DNA from: a virus
Reading direction: 5' to 3' (one strand)
DNA: 40,095 bases
Virus record (IMG/VR): IMGVR_UViG_3300038441_000307
Coordinates: 1 to 40,095 of that record
The first letter of the stretch is position 1; every line of letters starts with the position of its first letter. Under the pieces are notes generated by a model. The model saw nothing but the letters and a program-made list of their open reading frames with translations, did no database searches and was not told the origin of the DNA. The position numbers and the translations under genes were made by a program. This document shows positions 6,553 through 13,759 of the stretch, in pieces.

Positions 6553-6759
6553 TTAGTCGTCCGTCATGAAAACGCTAGATAACACGCAGACAAGGCCGAT
6601 CATCACGCATGCGACTGACCATAAGAGAAACGCTACGAGGCCTTTGCCGAAGCTATGGCTGTCAACAGCAATCCATACCCCGTACAGCAACGCAATGAAC
6701 GGCCCTACCCGAAGAAGGACCGCGCCGACAACCACCGTCAACCACCCAATAGCATTCAT
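6553..6759 (-). CDS. Two-TM membrane protein (68 aa)
   Basis: Begins MNAIGWLTVVVGAVLLRVGP. Two long hydrophobic segments (about 5-30 and 41-63) join through HSFGKG. It starts inside the stop codon region of the HTH regulator gene, so it is co-translated with it. Function unknown. Confidence 0.55.
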   Translation of the reverse strand: MNAIGWLTVVVGAVLLRVGPFIALLYGVWIAVDSHSFGKGLVAFLLWSVACVMIGLVCVLSSVFMTDD

Positions 6760-6923
6760 TTCACTCTCCCTTTTTCCTGCTTAAGTATCTCGCTAACCCG
6801 CTGACGCGAAATCCCCAATACGTTTGCGATCTCTGTGGCACTCATTGGTTTCTTGTGAAGTCGCACAATTTCCTTTCGACGCTTGGCCGCTGCCTGTAGC
6901 GTCTTGATGTACTGGTCTGACAT
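6756..6923 (-). CDS. Small HTH DNA-binding protein (55 aa)
   Basis: Begins MSDQYIKTLQAAAKRRKEIV. The C-terminal half PMSATEIANVLGISRQRVSE is a clear helix-turn-helix with a GISRQRV recognition helix. It is the first gene of the leftward operon next to the divergent control region, so it may regulate that region. GGAGAAACGC before ATG decides the start. No repressor-type dimerisation or cleavage domain is present, so it is not CI-like. Confidence 0.7.
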   Translation of the reverse strand: MSDQYIKTLQAAAKRRKEIVRLHKKPMSATEIANVLGISRQRVSEILKQEKGRVK

Positions 6924-7055
6924 GCGTTTCTCCGATGTGTGACGCAGAGCAACCCTAGCAGATAAAATAGTTGACCGCAAGGGGTTGACAGCGAATCGGA
7001 AAGGAGTAATCTAGCCCCAGCAGCCGGACACCACCGGCCCCACGGGGAAACGATC
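6924..7055. promoter_or_regulatory. Divergent control region between the two arms
   Basis: The only intergenic stretch between divergent genes in the window. It contains two direct copies of GTTGAC (6970-6975 and 6984-6989) and a rightward promoter candidate. A leftward promoter must also lie here; TTGCGG (minus, 6975-6980) with TAGGGT (6952-6957) at 17 bp is a weak candidate. The repeats overlap both -35 regions and could bind a regulator. Confidence 0.6.
6985..7012 (+). promoter_or_regulatory. Rightward early promoter candidate
   Basis: TTGACA (6985-6990), a 16-bp spacer and TAATCT (7007-7012) upstream of the first rightward gene. The -35 matches consensus; the -10 matches at three of six positions. 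Confidence 0.5.
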
Positions 7056-7310
7056 ATGAACGAACAAATCAGGCCCATCGACGTGCTGGCGGTGCTCGGT
7101 CGGCATGTCTCGCTCGCAGAGCAAGTGGCATGCCTTGAGCAGGTGGCCGAGGCTCACGCTGTCTTCGATGCCATCACCGAGTTGATCGAGGCGGCGCGAG
7201 TCATAAATGACTACGAATCGGATAAGCATAACGACACATCCCTTCTGGAACAGGATGCGATGTGGAATAGGCTAAACGCAGCCCTCGCCAACGTCGGGAG
7301 TGCAAAGTGA
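7056..7310 (+). CDS. Early hypothetical protein (84 aa)
   Basis: First gene of the rightward arm, begins MNEQIRPIDVLAVLGRHVSL. Contains AITELIEAARVINDYES and ends MWNRLNAALANVGSAK. The LIEAAR motif with a C-terminal RL-AAL helix also occurs in the gene at 9901-10281, as in many phage early proteins. Function unknown. Confidence 0.65.
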   Translation: MNEQIRPIDVLAVLGRHVSLAEQVACLEQVAEAHAVFDAITELIEAARVINDYESDKHNDTSLLEQDAMWNRLNAALANVGSAK

Positions 7311-7456
7311 CCCGCGCCCTCCGCATAGCCGAACTCTGGACGCGCCGTAACTTCGGTAAGATCCTGATCGCCGCACTGGTCGTCGGCTCAGCGCTGGCCT
7401 ACAACGCGCACAGTGTCGATACCACTTCCATGCACACTTCCGCAGCACGAGGATGA
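7307..7456 (+). CDS. Small single-TM protein (49 aa)
   Basis: GTG start overlapping the upstream TGA; begins (M)TRALRIAELWTRRNFGK. A basic N-terminus precedes one hydrophobic segment (ILIAALVVGSALAYN, about 19-33), giving a probable N-in membrane peptide. Function unknown. Confidence 0.5.
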   Translation: MTRALRIAELWTRRNFGKILIAALVVGSALAYNAHSVDTTSMHTSAARG

Positions 7457-7548
7457 TCATGTTGGGCCTACTTTTTGGCGCTTCGCTTGGGTTGGCGATA
7501 ATTCAACTCGTGCTTCTCATATTCATAGCACTGGAGGATCGCAAATGA
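7453..7548 (+). CDS. Tiny membrane peptide (31 aa)
   Basis: Begins MIMLGLLFGASLGLAIIQLV and ends LEDRK, almost entirely one transmembrane helix. Both ends are coupled by ATGA overlaps to the neighbouring genes, which is the main support for it being real. Confidence 0.45.
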   Translation: MIMLGLLFGASLGLAIIQLVLLIFIALEDRK

Positions 7549-7838
7549 ACTACTCACACATGAAGGGTCCTGGCGATCTTCCGGGCGACAACACGAACCC
7601 GAACTCGCCGGACTACTCAGAGCCCGCATTCGACCGTCACGATGCCGCTGCCGTGGTCGCTGCTGACCTCTGGCGCGATGGTGACGTGCCGGAACTGGTC
7701 GAGGACTTGGCCGATCAGTTGGTGCTGCTGCGTAAGCTGTTCGCAGATCACCCGGAACTTTCTCCGCTTCTGTCCCATGCAAGACGTTTTTCGCGTCTTA
7801 TCGACAAGAAGCTGCAACAACTCAACGAGGGCGAGTGA
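7545..7838 (+). CDS. Hypothetical protein (97 aa)
   Basis: Begins MNYSHMKGPGDLPGDNTNPN. An acidic, Asn/Pro-rich N-terminus is followed by a helical region (AAAVVAADLWRDGDVPELVE, then LADQLVLLRKLF). ATGA overlap fixes the start. No family recognised. Confidence 0.55.
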   Translation: MNYSHMKGPGDLPGDNTNPNSPDYSEPAFDRHDAAAVVAADLWRDGDVPELVEDLADQLVLLRKLFADHPELSPLLSHARRFSRLIDKKLQQLNEGE

Positions 7839-8245
7839 TGAGCACGAAGCATACGCCGGGGCCGTGGCGCTGGGAGTTCAACGAAAGCTATAAGGGCATA
7901 TCCCTTGTGGGCGGTCGGCCCACGTTCGACAAGACAGTCATGGACTTCAGGCGCTGGGGAATGGGTGGCGCACAACCACGATTCATGGGTGATGACGACG
8001 GGTTTCGCATCCTTCACAAGCTATCTGACCGCAAGGACTGGATTAAGCCATTCCCAGGCCGAGCCCATCATGTGGATTGGTGTGCCTCTGTTGACCATCC
8101 AGACGCGAATCTGATCGCTGCCGCACCCGATCTTCTTGATGCGCTGATCGGATTCCTTCATGAATTTGGCGACAAGTCTGATAACAACGCCAATGTGAGG
8201 AATGCCCGCGCCGCAATCGCCAAAGCAACCGGAGAGCCCGCATGA
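7838..8245 (+). CDS. Conserved phage HTPGPW-type protein (135 aa)
   Basis: Begins MSTKHTPGPWRWEFNESYKG. The HTPGPW N-terminus and the later NLIAAAPDLLDALIGFLHE motif define a very common phage early protein family of unknown function. Start codon overlaps the upstream TGA. Confidence 0.7.
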   Translation: MSTKHTPGPWRWEFNESYKGISLVGGRPTFDKTVMDFRRWGMGGAQPRFMGDDDGFRILHKLSDRKDWIKPFPGRAHHVDWCASVDHPDANLIAAAPDLLDALIGFLHEFGDKSDNNANVRNARAAIAKATGEPA

Positions 8246-8361
8246 ACGAATCCACGATGCCCCTGCGCCAGTGGCTTTACCGCGAGTCCGTCGGGGCGTT
8301 CCTGATCGGGGCTGGGGCTGGCCTGATTCTGGCGATTCCTGCGTTCTTCCTGTTGAGCTGA
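8242..8361 (+). CDS. Small single-TM protein (39 aa)
   Basis: Begins MNESTMPLRQWLYRESVGAF, followed by a glycine-rich hydrophobic segment ending FFLLS. ATGA overlap with the gene above. Function unknown. Confidence 0.45.
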   Translation: MNESTMPLRQWLYRESVGAFLIGAGAGLILAIPAFFLLS

Positions 8362-8375
8362 TTGGAGGATGTGGG

Positions 8376-8579
8376 ATGAGCGATAAGGATTGTTCTACAT
8401 GCTGGCACTGCAACGGGCTTGCGCATTTCTTGGCCCCTTGGGGGACGTATTGCAGTCATCCAAGAGCCAAGAATGACCGGGGCCCTGCCGATTACGAGTT
8501 TATATTCAACTGCCAAGGCGAGCGCTGGGAGTCGAAATACGCCGATGAACGTCGGGCCGAAAAGGAGCGCCAATCGTGA
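8376..8579 (+). CDS. Cys/His-rich small protein (67 aa)
   Basis: Begins MSDKDCSTCWHCNGLAHFLA. Potential zinc ligands are Cys6, Cys9, Cys12 and later Cys26, His28 and Cys48. The C-terminus is charged and helical. GGAGG seven bases before the ATG decides the start. Confidence 0.6.
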   Translation: MSDKDCSTCWHCNGLAHFLAPWGTYCSHPRAKNDRGPADYEFIFNCQGERWESKYADERRAEKERQS

Positions 8580-8770
8580 ATCATGCCGACCGCCGCACCG
8601 TCATAGCAGAGGTCCCGCCATGCTTCAGGGGTCGGCTTGACCTGAGGGACGAAGAGTTGAGGCAGGCACAGTTCGCCTACTCGCAAACCGTCGTGGCCGG
8701 CCAGCGCTGCGATTTCCGTCTTACCAATCAGACCCACACCGAGAAGCAGCAATGTCCAACATCGCGGTAA
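8576..8770 (+). CDS. Hypothetical protein (64 aa)
   Basis: GTG start overlapping the upstream TGA; begins (M)NHADRRTVIAEVPPCFRGR. Contains LDLRDEELRQAQFAYS. Its end overlaps the start of the Bet gene by 19 bases. No family recognised; moderate support from spacing only. Confidence 0.45.
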   Translation: MNHADRRTVIAEVPPCFRGRLDLRDEELRQAQFAYSQTVVAGQRCDFRLTNQTHTEKQQCPTSR

Positions 8771-9582
8771 TCGAAAACCCCGGCGTCATTGCCGGCCTTG
8801 CCACCCATTACGGGATGAACAAGGAGGCGTTTGTTCAGACAATGCGCGCCACCATCATGCCGAACGGAGGTGGCAACGTCTCCAATGAGCAGATTGCCGC
8901 CTTCTGCCTCGTCGCCAAAGAACACAAACTCAACCCGTTCACCAAGGAAATCTTCGCGTTCCCAGGTCGTAACGGCGGCATTCAGCCGGTGGTGTCGGTA
9001 GATGGCTGGATGAAGCTCATCAACTCCCATCCGCAGTTTGACGGCATGGCATTCGTGGATCAGGTAAGCCCCGATGGGCAGCTCGTCTCGGTAACCTGCA
9101 AAATGTACCGCAAGGACAGGCAGCACCCGGTAGAGGTCACCGAGTACATGACCGAGTGCCGCCGCAACACGGATACGTGGAAGCAGTGGCCCGCGCGAAT
9201 GCTACGCCACAAGGCTGCCATTCAGGCGTCCCGCTATGCGTTCGGATTCGCTGGGATCATGGAGCCGGACGAGGCCGAACGGATGATGGCGACGCCCGAA
9301 GCCGTGACGGCAGAGATTGTTCCTGAGGCCCGGATTCTGGACGAGCGCAAGCAGCGATGCGATGCGGCATACGAACAGTACGGCCCGAGCATCGACCTTA
9401 TCAAGGAACTGATCGGCGAATGGGATAGCACTGCCAATCCTGACCTTCTCTACACCGTAGCTGAGACGTGGGCCGGCATCCCGCAGGCTGCGCAGATGGA
9501 TTTGTGGCTTGCTCCGTCAAAGGGCGGATGCCTGACAACCCACGAGCGTGATGTCCTGAAAACGAGGCTGCCCCGCGAATGA
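8752..9582 (+). CDS. bet: RecT/Bet-family single-strand annealing protein (276 aa)
   Basis: Anneals complementary single-stranded DNA during phage recombination. The family core is visible: NEQIAAFCLVAKEHKLNPFT, KEIFAFPG, GGIQPVVSVDGWMKLINSHP, TCKMYRKD, and MLRHKAAIQASRYAFGFAGI. Length is typical of phage recombination protein Bet. In most phages a 5'-3' exonuclease is encoded next door; none is recognisable here, the following gene being small and unrelated. Likely partners are the NinB-like proteins at 634 and 39578. Confidence 0.93.
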   Translation: MSNIAVIENPGVIAGLATHYGMNKEAFVQTMRATIMPNGGGNVSNEQIAAFCLVAKEHKLNPFTKEIFAFPGRNGGIQPVVSVDGWMKLINSHPQFDGMAFVDQVSPDGQLVSVTCKMYRKDRQHPVEVTEYMTECRRNTDTWKQWPARMLRHKAAIQASRYAFGFAGIMEPDEAERMMATPEAVTAEIVPEARILDERKQRCDAAYEQYGPSIDLIKELIGEWDSTANPDLLYTVAETWAGIPQAAQMDLWLAPSKGGCLTTHERDVLKTRLPRE

Positions 9583-9887
9583 CGGGCCGCCGCCCCTACC
9601 GCCGGAACCTGCTGCGCCTTGGCTGTGAGAGGGCGGCTAAGGCGGTCTACGCAGCAATCCGGTTCACGCCGAACGGGGGCAGGAAGGCAGTTTTCGTGGA
9701 TGATGCCGGGGGCATTTCGGTGTACCCGGCAAACCATCCTGTCACCAATGGAAAGCCGCCGTGGCACCTAGTCGGGGTCTACGGGGCCAGCGTCACCCAT
9801 GCAGACCTAGAGCGCGCCCTGACACGCCGGTTAAGTCGGCTGTCCGGTTCTGACTGGAATGTGCGTTCTCTAGGACATACCACCTAA
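9579..9887 (+). CDS. Hypothetical protein (102 aa)
   Basis: Begins MTGRRPYRRNLLRLGCERAA. An Arg-rich N-terminus is followed by a beta-like middle (RKAVFVDDAGGISVYPA) and a basic C-terminus. ATGA overlap with the Bet gene places it where an exonuclease would be expected, but it is too short and lacks nuclease motifs. Confidence 0.6.
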   Translation: MTGRRPYRRNLLRLGCERAAKAVYAAIRFTPNGGRKAVFVDDAGGISVYPANHPVTNGKPPWHLVGVYGASVTHADLERALTRRLSRLSGSDWNVRSLGHTT

Positions 9888-9900
9888 CAGGAGCAGGAAG

Positions 9901-10281
9901 ATGGATGCGAAGGCTTTTGACGTGATGAAGGTGATGCACGCTCTCGGCATGCCCAATCCGGCGACCATGACCGCCAAGAGTGAGGCGGAGTACAACAAGG
10001 TTAGCGCCCAGCTTGTCGAGTTGATCGAGGCTGCGCGCGATGCCAGTGCCACGCTCGGCCACATCTACCACACGACGCCGCTTCGCTCCGACTTGGATCA
10101 GTACGCCCATGACGGATACCAGCGGCTTGACGCCGCGCTGAAAGCGTTCACCCCGCCCAAAGCTACTCGCCACTGCGACCACTCTTGGGCCACCAAGCGC
10201 GTCACTGGTGGCTTGGTCAAGGTCTGCCAGCAGTGCGGATTCGTTCCGCCCGACGGGGCCGTTACGGGAGCCGCGGCATGA
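9901..10281 (+). CDS. Early protein with C-terminal zinc knuckle (126 aa)
   Basis: Begins MDAKAFDVMKVMHALGMPNP after AGGAGCAGGAAG. The middle LVELIEAARDASATLGH and RLDAALKAF segment matches a motif in the gene at 7056-7310. The C-terminus has CDHSW and CQQCG, possibly a zinc finger. Function unknown. Confidence 0.6.
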   Translation: MDAKAFDVMKVMHALGMPNPATMTAKSEAEYNKVSAQLVELIEAARDASATLGHIYHTTPLRSDLDQYAHDGYQRLDAALKAFTPPKATRHCDHSWATKRVTGGLVKVCQQCGFVPPDGAVTGAAA

Positions 10282-10772
10282 CCACCCCCAAGCGGAACGA
10301 GGCGGTTGCTTATGGTGTGCGCAGTCTGAAGGATGCGGGCGCTCCACATTACGGGCTGTGGATGACGACGTTTGGCCTTGCCAACATTGATCGCAAGGAG
10401 GCCGAGGGATTCGTGGCGTGGGCTAATGAGCATCGCGCAGAGGACGGCCCATTTGAGGTTGTTGACCTGCACCCCGTCAGCACCATCGCCGCCTTGCAGG
10501 GGGAGGTTAGCCGGCTGCGTGAGGCGTTGAATCGGTGCCGTCCCGCAGTGGTCGCGTGGCAAGCAATGGCTGGCGTTGGTGAGATTGCCGAGAGCGTGCG
10601 AGTCCCGTTCCGCGCTGCTCCGGAGGAATACGCCGAGCGTCAACGCGAAGCCGCCGAACTGCTGACGGTCATTGACGGCGATCCGATCTTCCACCTGCGC
10701 AGCTACGGCGATGTGACGGCATCCGAACTGCACAAGCTCACCAACCTGGAGCCCCCGACCGATGGCCGCTGA
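10278..10772 (+). CDS. Hypothetical protein (164 aa)
   Basis: Begins MTTPKRNEAVAYGVRSLKDA; the start overlaps the upstream TGA. A central helix IAALQGEVSRLREALNRCRP looks like a short coiled coil of the kind found in Ead/Ea22-like early phage proteins. No enzymatic motif seen. Confidence 0.6.
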   Translation: MTTPKRNEAVAYGVRSLKDAGAPHYGLWMTTFGLANIDRKEAEGFVAWANEHRAEDGPFEVVDLHPVSTIAALQGEVSRLREALNRCRPAVVAWQAMAGVGEIAESVRVPFRAAPEEYAERQREAAELLTVIDGDPIFHLRSYGDVTASELHKLTNLEPPTDGR

Positions 10773-11022
10773 GATGAAGGTGACGAAGGAAGCGTTGCGC
10801 GCCGCGATGAACGCCGAGTTCTGCGGCGTCCGGACGAGTGACGCGCTGATGTTCGGCACCGACTATGACACCGAAGTTTTGGAGGCCGCGCTACAGGCAG
10901 CACTGGCCGCGATGCTGGAGCCGGTCATGTGGAAGCACGAAGGTTGCTCATGGGTCCCGGTGAATGAATGCCTGATCGCAACTCGCGGTCGTATCGAATA
11001 CCTCTACAGGATCAAACCATGA
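10762..11022 (+). CDS. Hypothetical protein (86 aa)
   Basis: Begins MAAEMKVTKEALRAAMNAEF. An N-terminal helix and an Ala-rich segment (VLEAALQAALAAMLEP) are the only features. Its stop overlaps the next start (ATGA). Typical of mosaic early phage proteins; function unknown. Confidence 0.6.
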   Translation: MAAEMKVTKEALRAAMNAEFCGVRTSDALMFGTDYDTEVLEAALQAALAAMLEPVMWKHEGCSWVPVNECLIATRGRIEYLYRIKP

Positions 11023-12413
11023 ACGCCCCCACCAAGAATGAGAGCCTGCCGGAGTTGCTGACACGCGCCCTGCCTTTCCTGCGCGATGAGGCAGCGAAGT
11101 ACACGGACGACGGCAATAATGAGCCGCTGGAGCTTGCGCGCACTATCGAAGCGGAACTGGCTGGTCGCCGCAACAGGGATGCACGCGAACCCGGCGGCAT
11201 GCAGTGCGAGAAGTGCGGAAGCGTCTTCATCGGCGCAGAATGGCATGTGCTTTGCGGCATGTGCATAGATCATGGTGTAGCGCAGCCGGACGGGTCCGGC
11301 CTCCGTGACGGGGACAACATGCCCGCTAGCATGCCCGAAACGTCGCCACTGCCGCAGGTAACCAATCCTGCCTACACCGCCCTCACCCGCGAAGCGCCCA
11401 CGGAGGGGGTGGGGGAACCCGTCAGGTGCCCTTGGGACCATGGCTCACCATGCCTAGAGCCGCGCCCCGTCGGTATGGTGTATCGCGGCGTTCCCGCGCC
11501 TCGCGCTTTCGGGTATCTGGACAAGACTGGCGTGGAATGGGCGGCGTTCGATACGGGGCAGATGGAAGCTTATGCGCGCGTCTCGTACAGCGATGGTTGG
11601 GAAGCTGGCTATGCCGCAGCTTCTGCGCTGGATCCTAAAATACTGTCTCAGTGGGAAGACGTACAGCGCGACATGCGCGCGTATGGGTTTTCCATCGCCA
11701 GAAACGGTGAGCGCGTCGATCCGTCAGAAGTAATCGCCACCCCGCCCGCCCCGCAGCGCCAACCAGACAGTGACCCGCTGTGTGTACTGGGATTGGAGAC
11801 GTGCAGATTCCCCAAGTGCGAATGCAAGGACGATCCGCAGCGACTGGCGCAGGGAGATGCAGCATCGCGTATCCGTGGCCTAATCGCCGAGATTGACCCG
11901 AAGGCCAAGCCTGCGACCGGAACGATGAAGCTGGTGGCCGATGAACTGCGGGCTATCAGTGCACTCACCACCCAGCCGCCCCACCATGACCGGGGGGAGG
12001 ATGGACTCCCTGATTTGCCGAAGCCGACGTTCATCACCGATGACGACGACCTTTTCACGAAACGGCAGATGCGCGAGTACGCCATCGCCGCCCTGACCGA
12101 AGCCAAGCAGCAGGGGCCGGGGGAGGCCTGGGCGGCAGACGAGAGGCCTGGCGACAACCACAACTGGGGCGATTTCTCGCGCACCGAGTTGATCGAACTG
12201 GTAGAGGCTCTTTCCAGCGACGCCAAGGTGAAGGCCGTCCGCAAGTGGCCGTTCGTGGAGACGCCGGGCGCGCTCGCAAACCGCGTGGACATGGCGACAC
12301 GTCAATTCCCTCTGGTCGGCGCACTGCGCAACGTCTTCATCGAGAACCCGCCGACGTTCCTTGTGCCTGACGCACCCCAAGTCGAAGCCAAGCGGCAGAC
12401 GGGAGAGGGGTGA
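11019..12413 (+). CDS. Large mosaic early protein (464 aa)
   Basis: Begins MNAPTKNESLPELLTRALPF. Appears built from short modules: an N-terminal helix, a zinc-ribbon-like CEKCGSVFIG...CGMC at about 62-80, a DTGQMEAYARVSYSDGWEAG segment near 200, a Cys cluster CVLGLETCRFPKCECKD near 265, helical AASRIRGLIAEIDP, and a C-terminal half with DDDLFTKRQMREYAIAALTE. These modules recur in Ead/Ea22-type variable early proteins. No catalytic motif was found. Start fixed by the ATGA overlap. Largest protein of the rightward arm. Confidence 0.65.
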   Translation: MNAPTKNESLPELLTRALPFLRDEAAKYTDDGNNEPLELARTIEAELAGRRNRDAREPGGMQCEKCGSVFIGAEWHVLCGMCIDHGVAQPDGSGLRDGDNMPASMPETSPLPQVTNPAYTALTREAPTEGVGEPVRCPWDHGSPCLEPRPVGMVYRGVPAPRAFGYLDKTGVEWAAFDTGQMEAYARVSYSDGWEAGYAAASALDPKILSQWEDVQRDMRAYGFSIARNGERVDPSEVIATPPAPQRQPDSDPLCVLGLETCRFPKCECKDDPQRLAQGDAASRIRGLIAEIDPKAKPATGTMKLVADELRAISALTTQPPHHDRGEDGLPDLPKPTFITDDDDLFTKRQMREYAIAALTEAKQQGPGEAWAADERPGDNHNWGDFSRTELIELVEALSSDAKVKAVRKWPFVETPGALANRVDMATRQFPLVGALRNVFIENPPTFLVPDAPQVEAKRQTGEG

Positions 12414-12595
12414 TGGGCATTCGCGCAGGCCAAGGCTGCGGGCACCAAAAACCGAAACGCGCACGGTGCCCTGAGTGCGGGAAGAAGGGCGTCACCAGCG
12501 GCAAACCGATTCCCGGCGACATAGTGCGTCACTGCCAGTATTGCCAAGCATCGTGGGGCAGCGCTGGCTGGCAAGCAGTGAGGGTGAAGACATGA
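12413..12595 (+). CDS. Zinc-ribbon protein (60 aa)
   Basis: Begins MGIRAGQGCGHQKPKRARCP. CPECG and CQYCQ supply four cysteines spaced as in a zinc ribbon, embedded in a basic sequence. The preceding GTG could also initiate. Possibly nucleic-acid binding. Confidence 0.6.
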   Translation: MGIRAGQGCGHQKPKRARCPECGKKGVTSGKPIPGDIVRHCQYCQASWGSAGWQAVRVKT

Positions 12596-12978
12596 AGTTT
12601 CCGGCCTACATAGGCGGCTCGGCATTCGACGTTGCGCGGCGGCTTTCGACCTCGCAGGCGTCCGTGCTACTGGCCGCGTGGAACGACGCCATATCGGCTT
12701 CGGCCCGCGTGGGGCGCCCAACCTATACCCACTACTACAGGCGCCCCTTCGGCTTCGGCATCAAGCCGGCCACGGCAAAATCGCTGGCCCGCCTTGGCTG
12801 TGTTCGGGAGTGGGTCGAGGTGAAGTTCTACGACATGCGAACGCAGTGCATCGAATTGACGGACTACGGCTTTCAGGTGGCAGCGGCGAGAGCAGAGATT
12901 GACGGCATTCGCCCGATCTACAGATTGCCTCCCGAGTTCTTCGCAGCCGCCGCCAAGCCTTCCGGGGACGAGTCATGA
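12592..12978 (+). CDS. Hypothetical protein, possible winged helix (128 aa)
   Basis: Begins MKFPAYIGGSAFDVARRLST. The segment IKPATAKSLARLGCVREWVE followed by IELTDYGFQVAAARAEI resembles a MarR-like or winged-helix layout (helix, turn, beta wing ending in LTDYG). ATGA overlap at the start. DNA binding is inference. Confidence 0.6.
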   Translation: MKFPAYIGGSAFDVARRLSTSQASVLLAAWNDAISASARVGRPTYTHYYRRPFGFGIKPATAKSLARLGCVREWVEVKFYDMRTQCIELTDYGFQVAAARAEIDGIRPIYRLPPEFFAAAAKPSGDES

Positions 12979-13148
12979 GCCAGATTTTCAGAAAGACCCG
13001 AATCCTCTTCTACTTCCTGGTCAATGCTGTAAGGGACTGGAGAAGGGAGGTTCTGCCACGCGATCTTGACGAACAGTATTGCTGCGACGGACGTGAATGC
13101 GGGTGCGGCGGCGATACGGTGGAGCAGGTTTTCGGAGGTCGCCCGTGA
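12975..13148 (+). CDS. Small Cys-rich protein (57 aa)
   Basis: Begins MSQIFRKTRILFYFLVNAVR. A short hydrophobic patch is followed by a Cys cluster (QYCCDGRECGCGGD). Both ends overlap neighbours by four bases, supporting it as a real coupled gene. Function unknown. Confidence 0.5.
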   Translation: MSQIFRKTRILFYFLVNAVRDWRREVLPRDLDEQYCCDGRECGCGGDTVEQVFGGRP

Positions 13149-13759
13149 CCACACAGCCGAGCGACTGGGCGGTTGCCAGGGCTTTCCGCTACTACGTGGA
13201 CAGCCCAGCCAACTGGAATCTGCACACGGCAGAGGACTTCATCACAACTGTTGTCCGGTTCGCTAATGAGCTAGAAGCGAACGCTCATGCGCCATCTTGG
13301 CCCGGCGACATCGAGGTCGCGACTCTGATCCAAGACAACACGGGTTGCGGCGATAGCGATTCGGTTCGCGTCGCATGGATGATCCGCGAAGCCATGGACC
13401 GCGCCCGCGAACTGGACGCCAGCGGGGGTGGCTCATCCATCGAGTCTGCGGCGCTTGAAGTCATCCGTGCGCACCTGGCCGGAGAACTGGACGACGGCAT
13501 GATCCTAAGACTTTCCAGCGCACTAGCCACCCCACGGGCTGCGGAGGCGGGGGACGATACCTACGACCTAGCCGACCTGCACGACAGCCTGCGCATTGTT
13601 TACGAGGCTGTCCCAACTCTGCCGATCACCGCCGAGACCATGGACGCAGCCACCGACGCTCTCCACGAGTTCTGCTTGCTGATCGGCATTCACAAGATCG
13701 AGACCGGGCCTTACGACAAGGCCATGGGCGCGGCGGGTGCGGGTCATCCAACAACCTGA
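13145..13759 (+). CDS. Hypothetical protein, last gene of the rightward arm (204 aa)
   Basis: GTG start overlapping the upstream TGA; begins (M)TTQPSDWAVARAFRYYVD. The first 100 residues (TAEDFITTVVRFANELEANA) look like a helical domain, followed by DLADLHDSLRIVYEAVP. Its 3' end overlaps the 3' end of the tail-fibre gene on the other strand by 16 bases, so the two transcription units converge with no gap. Confidence 0.6.
   Translation: MTTQPSDWAVARAFRYYVDSPANWNLHTAEDFITTVVRFANELEANAHAPSWPGDIEVATLIQDNTGCGDSDSVRVAWMIREAMDRARELDASGGGSSIESAALEVIRAHLAGELDDGMILRLSSALATPRAAEAGDDTYDLADLHDSLRIVYEAVPTLPITAETMDAATDALHEFCLLIGIHKIETGPYDKAMGAAGAGHPTT

Noticed and set aside
10098-10859. 253-residue minus-strand open frame opposite early genes
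   Set aside because: Antisense to three coupled plus-strand genes with good overlaps; composition is that of a shadow frame.
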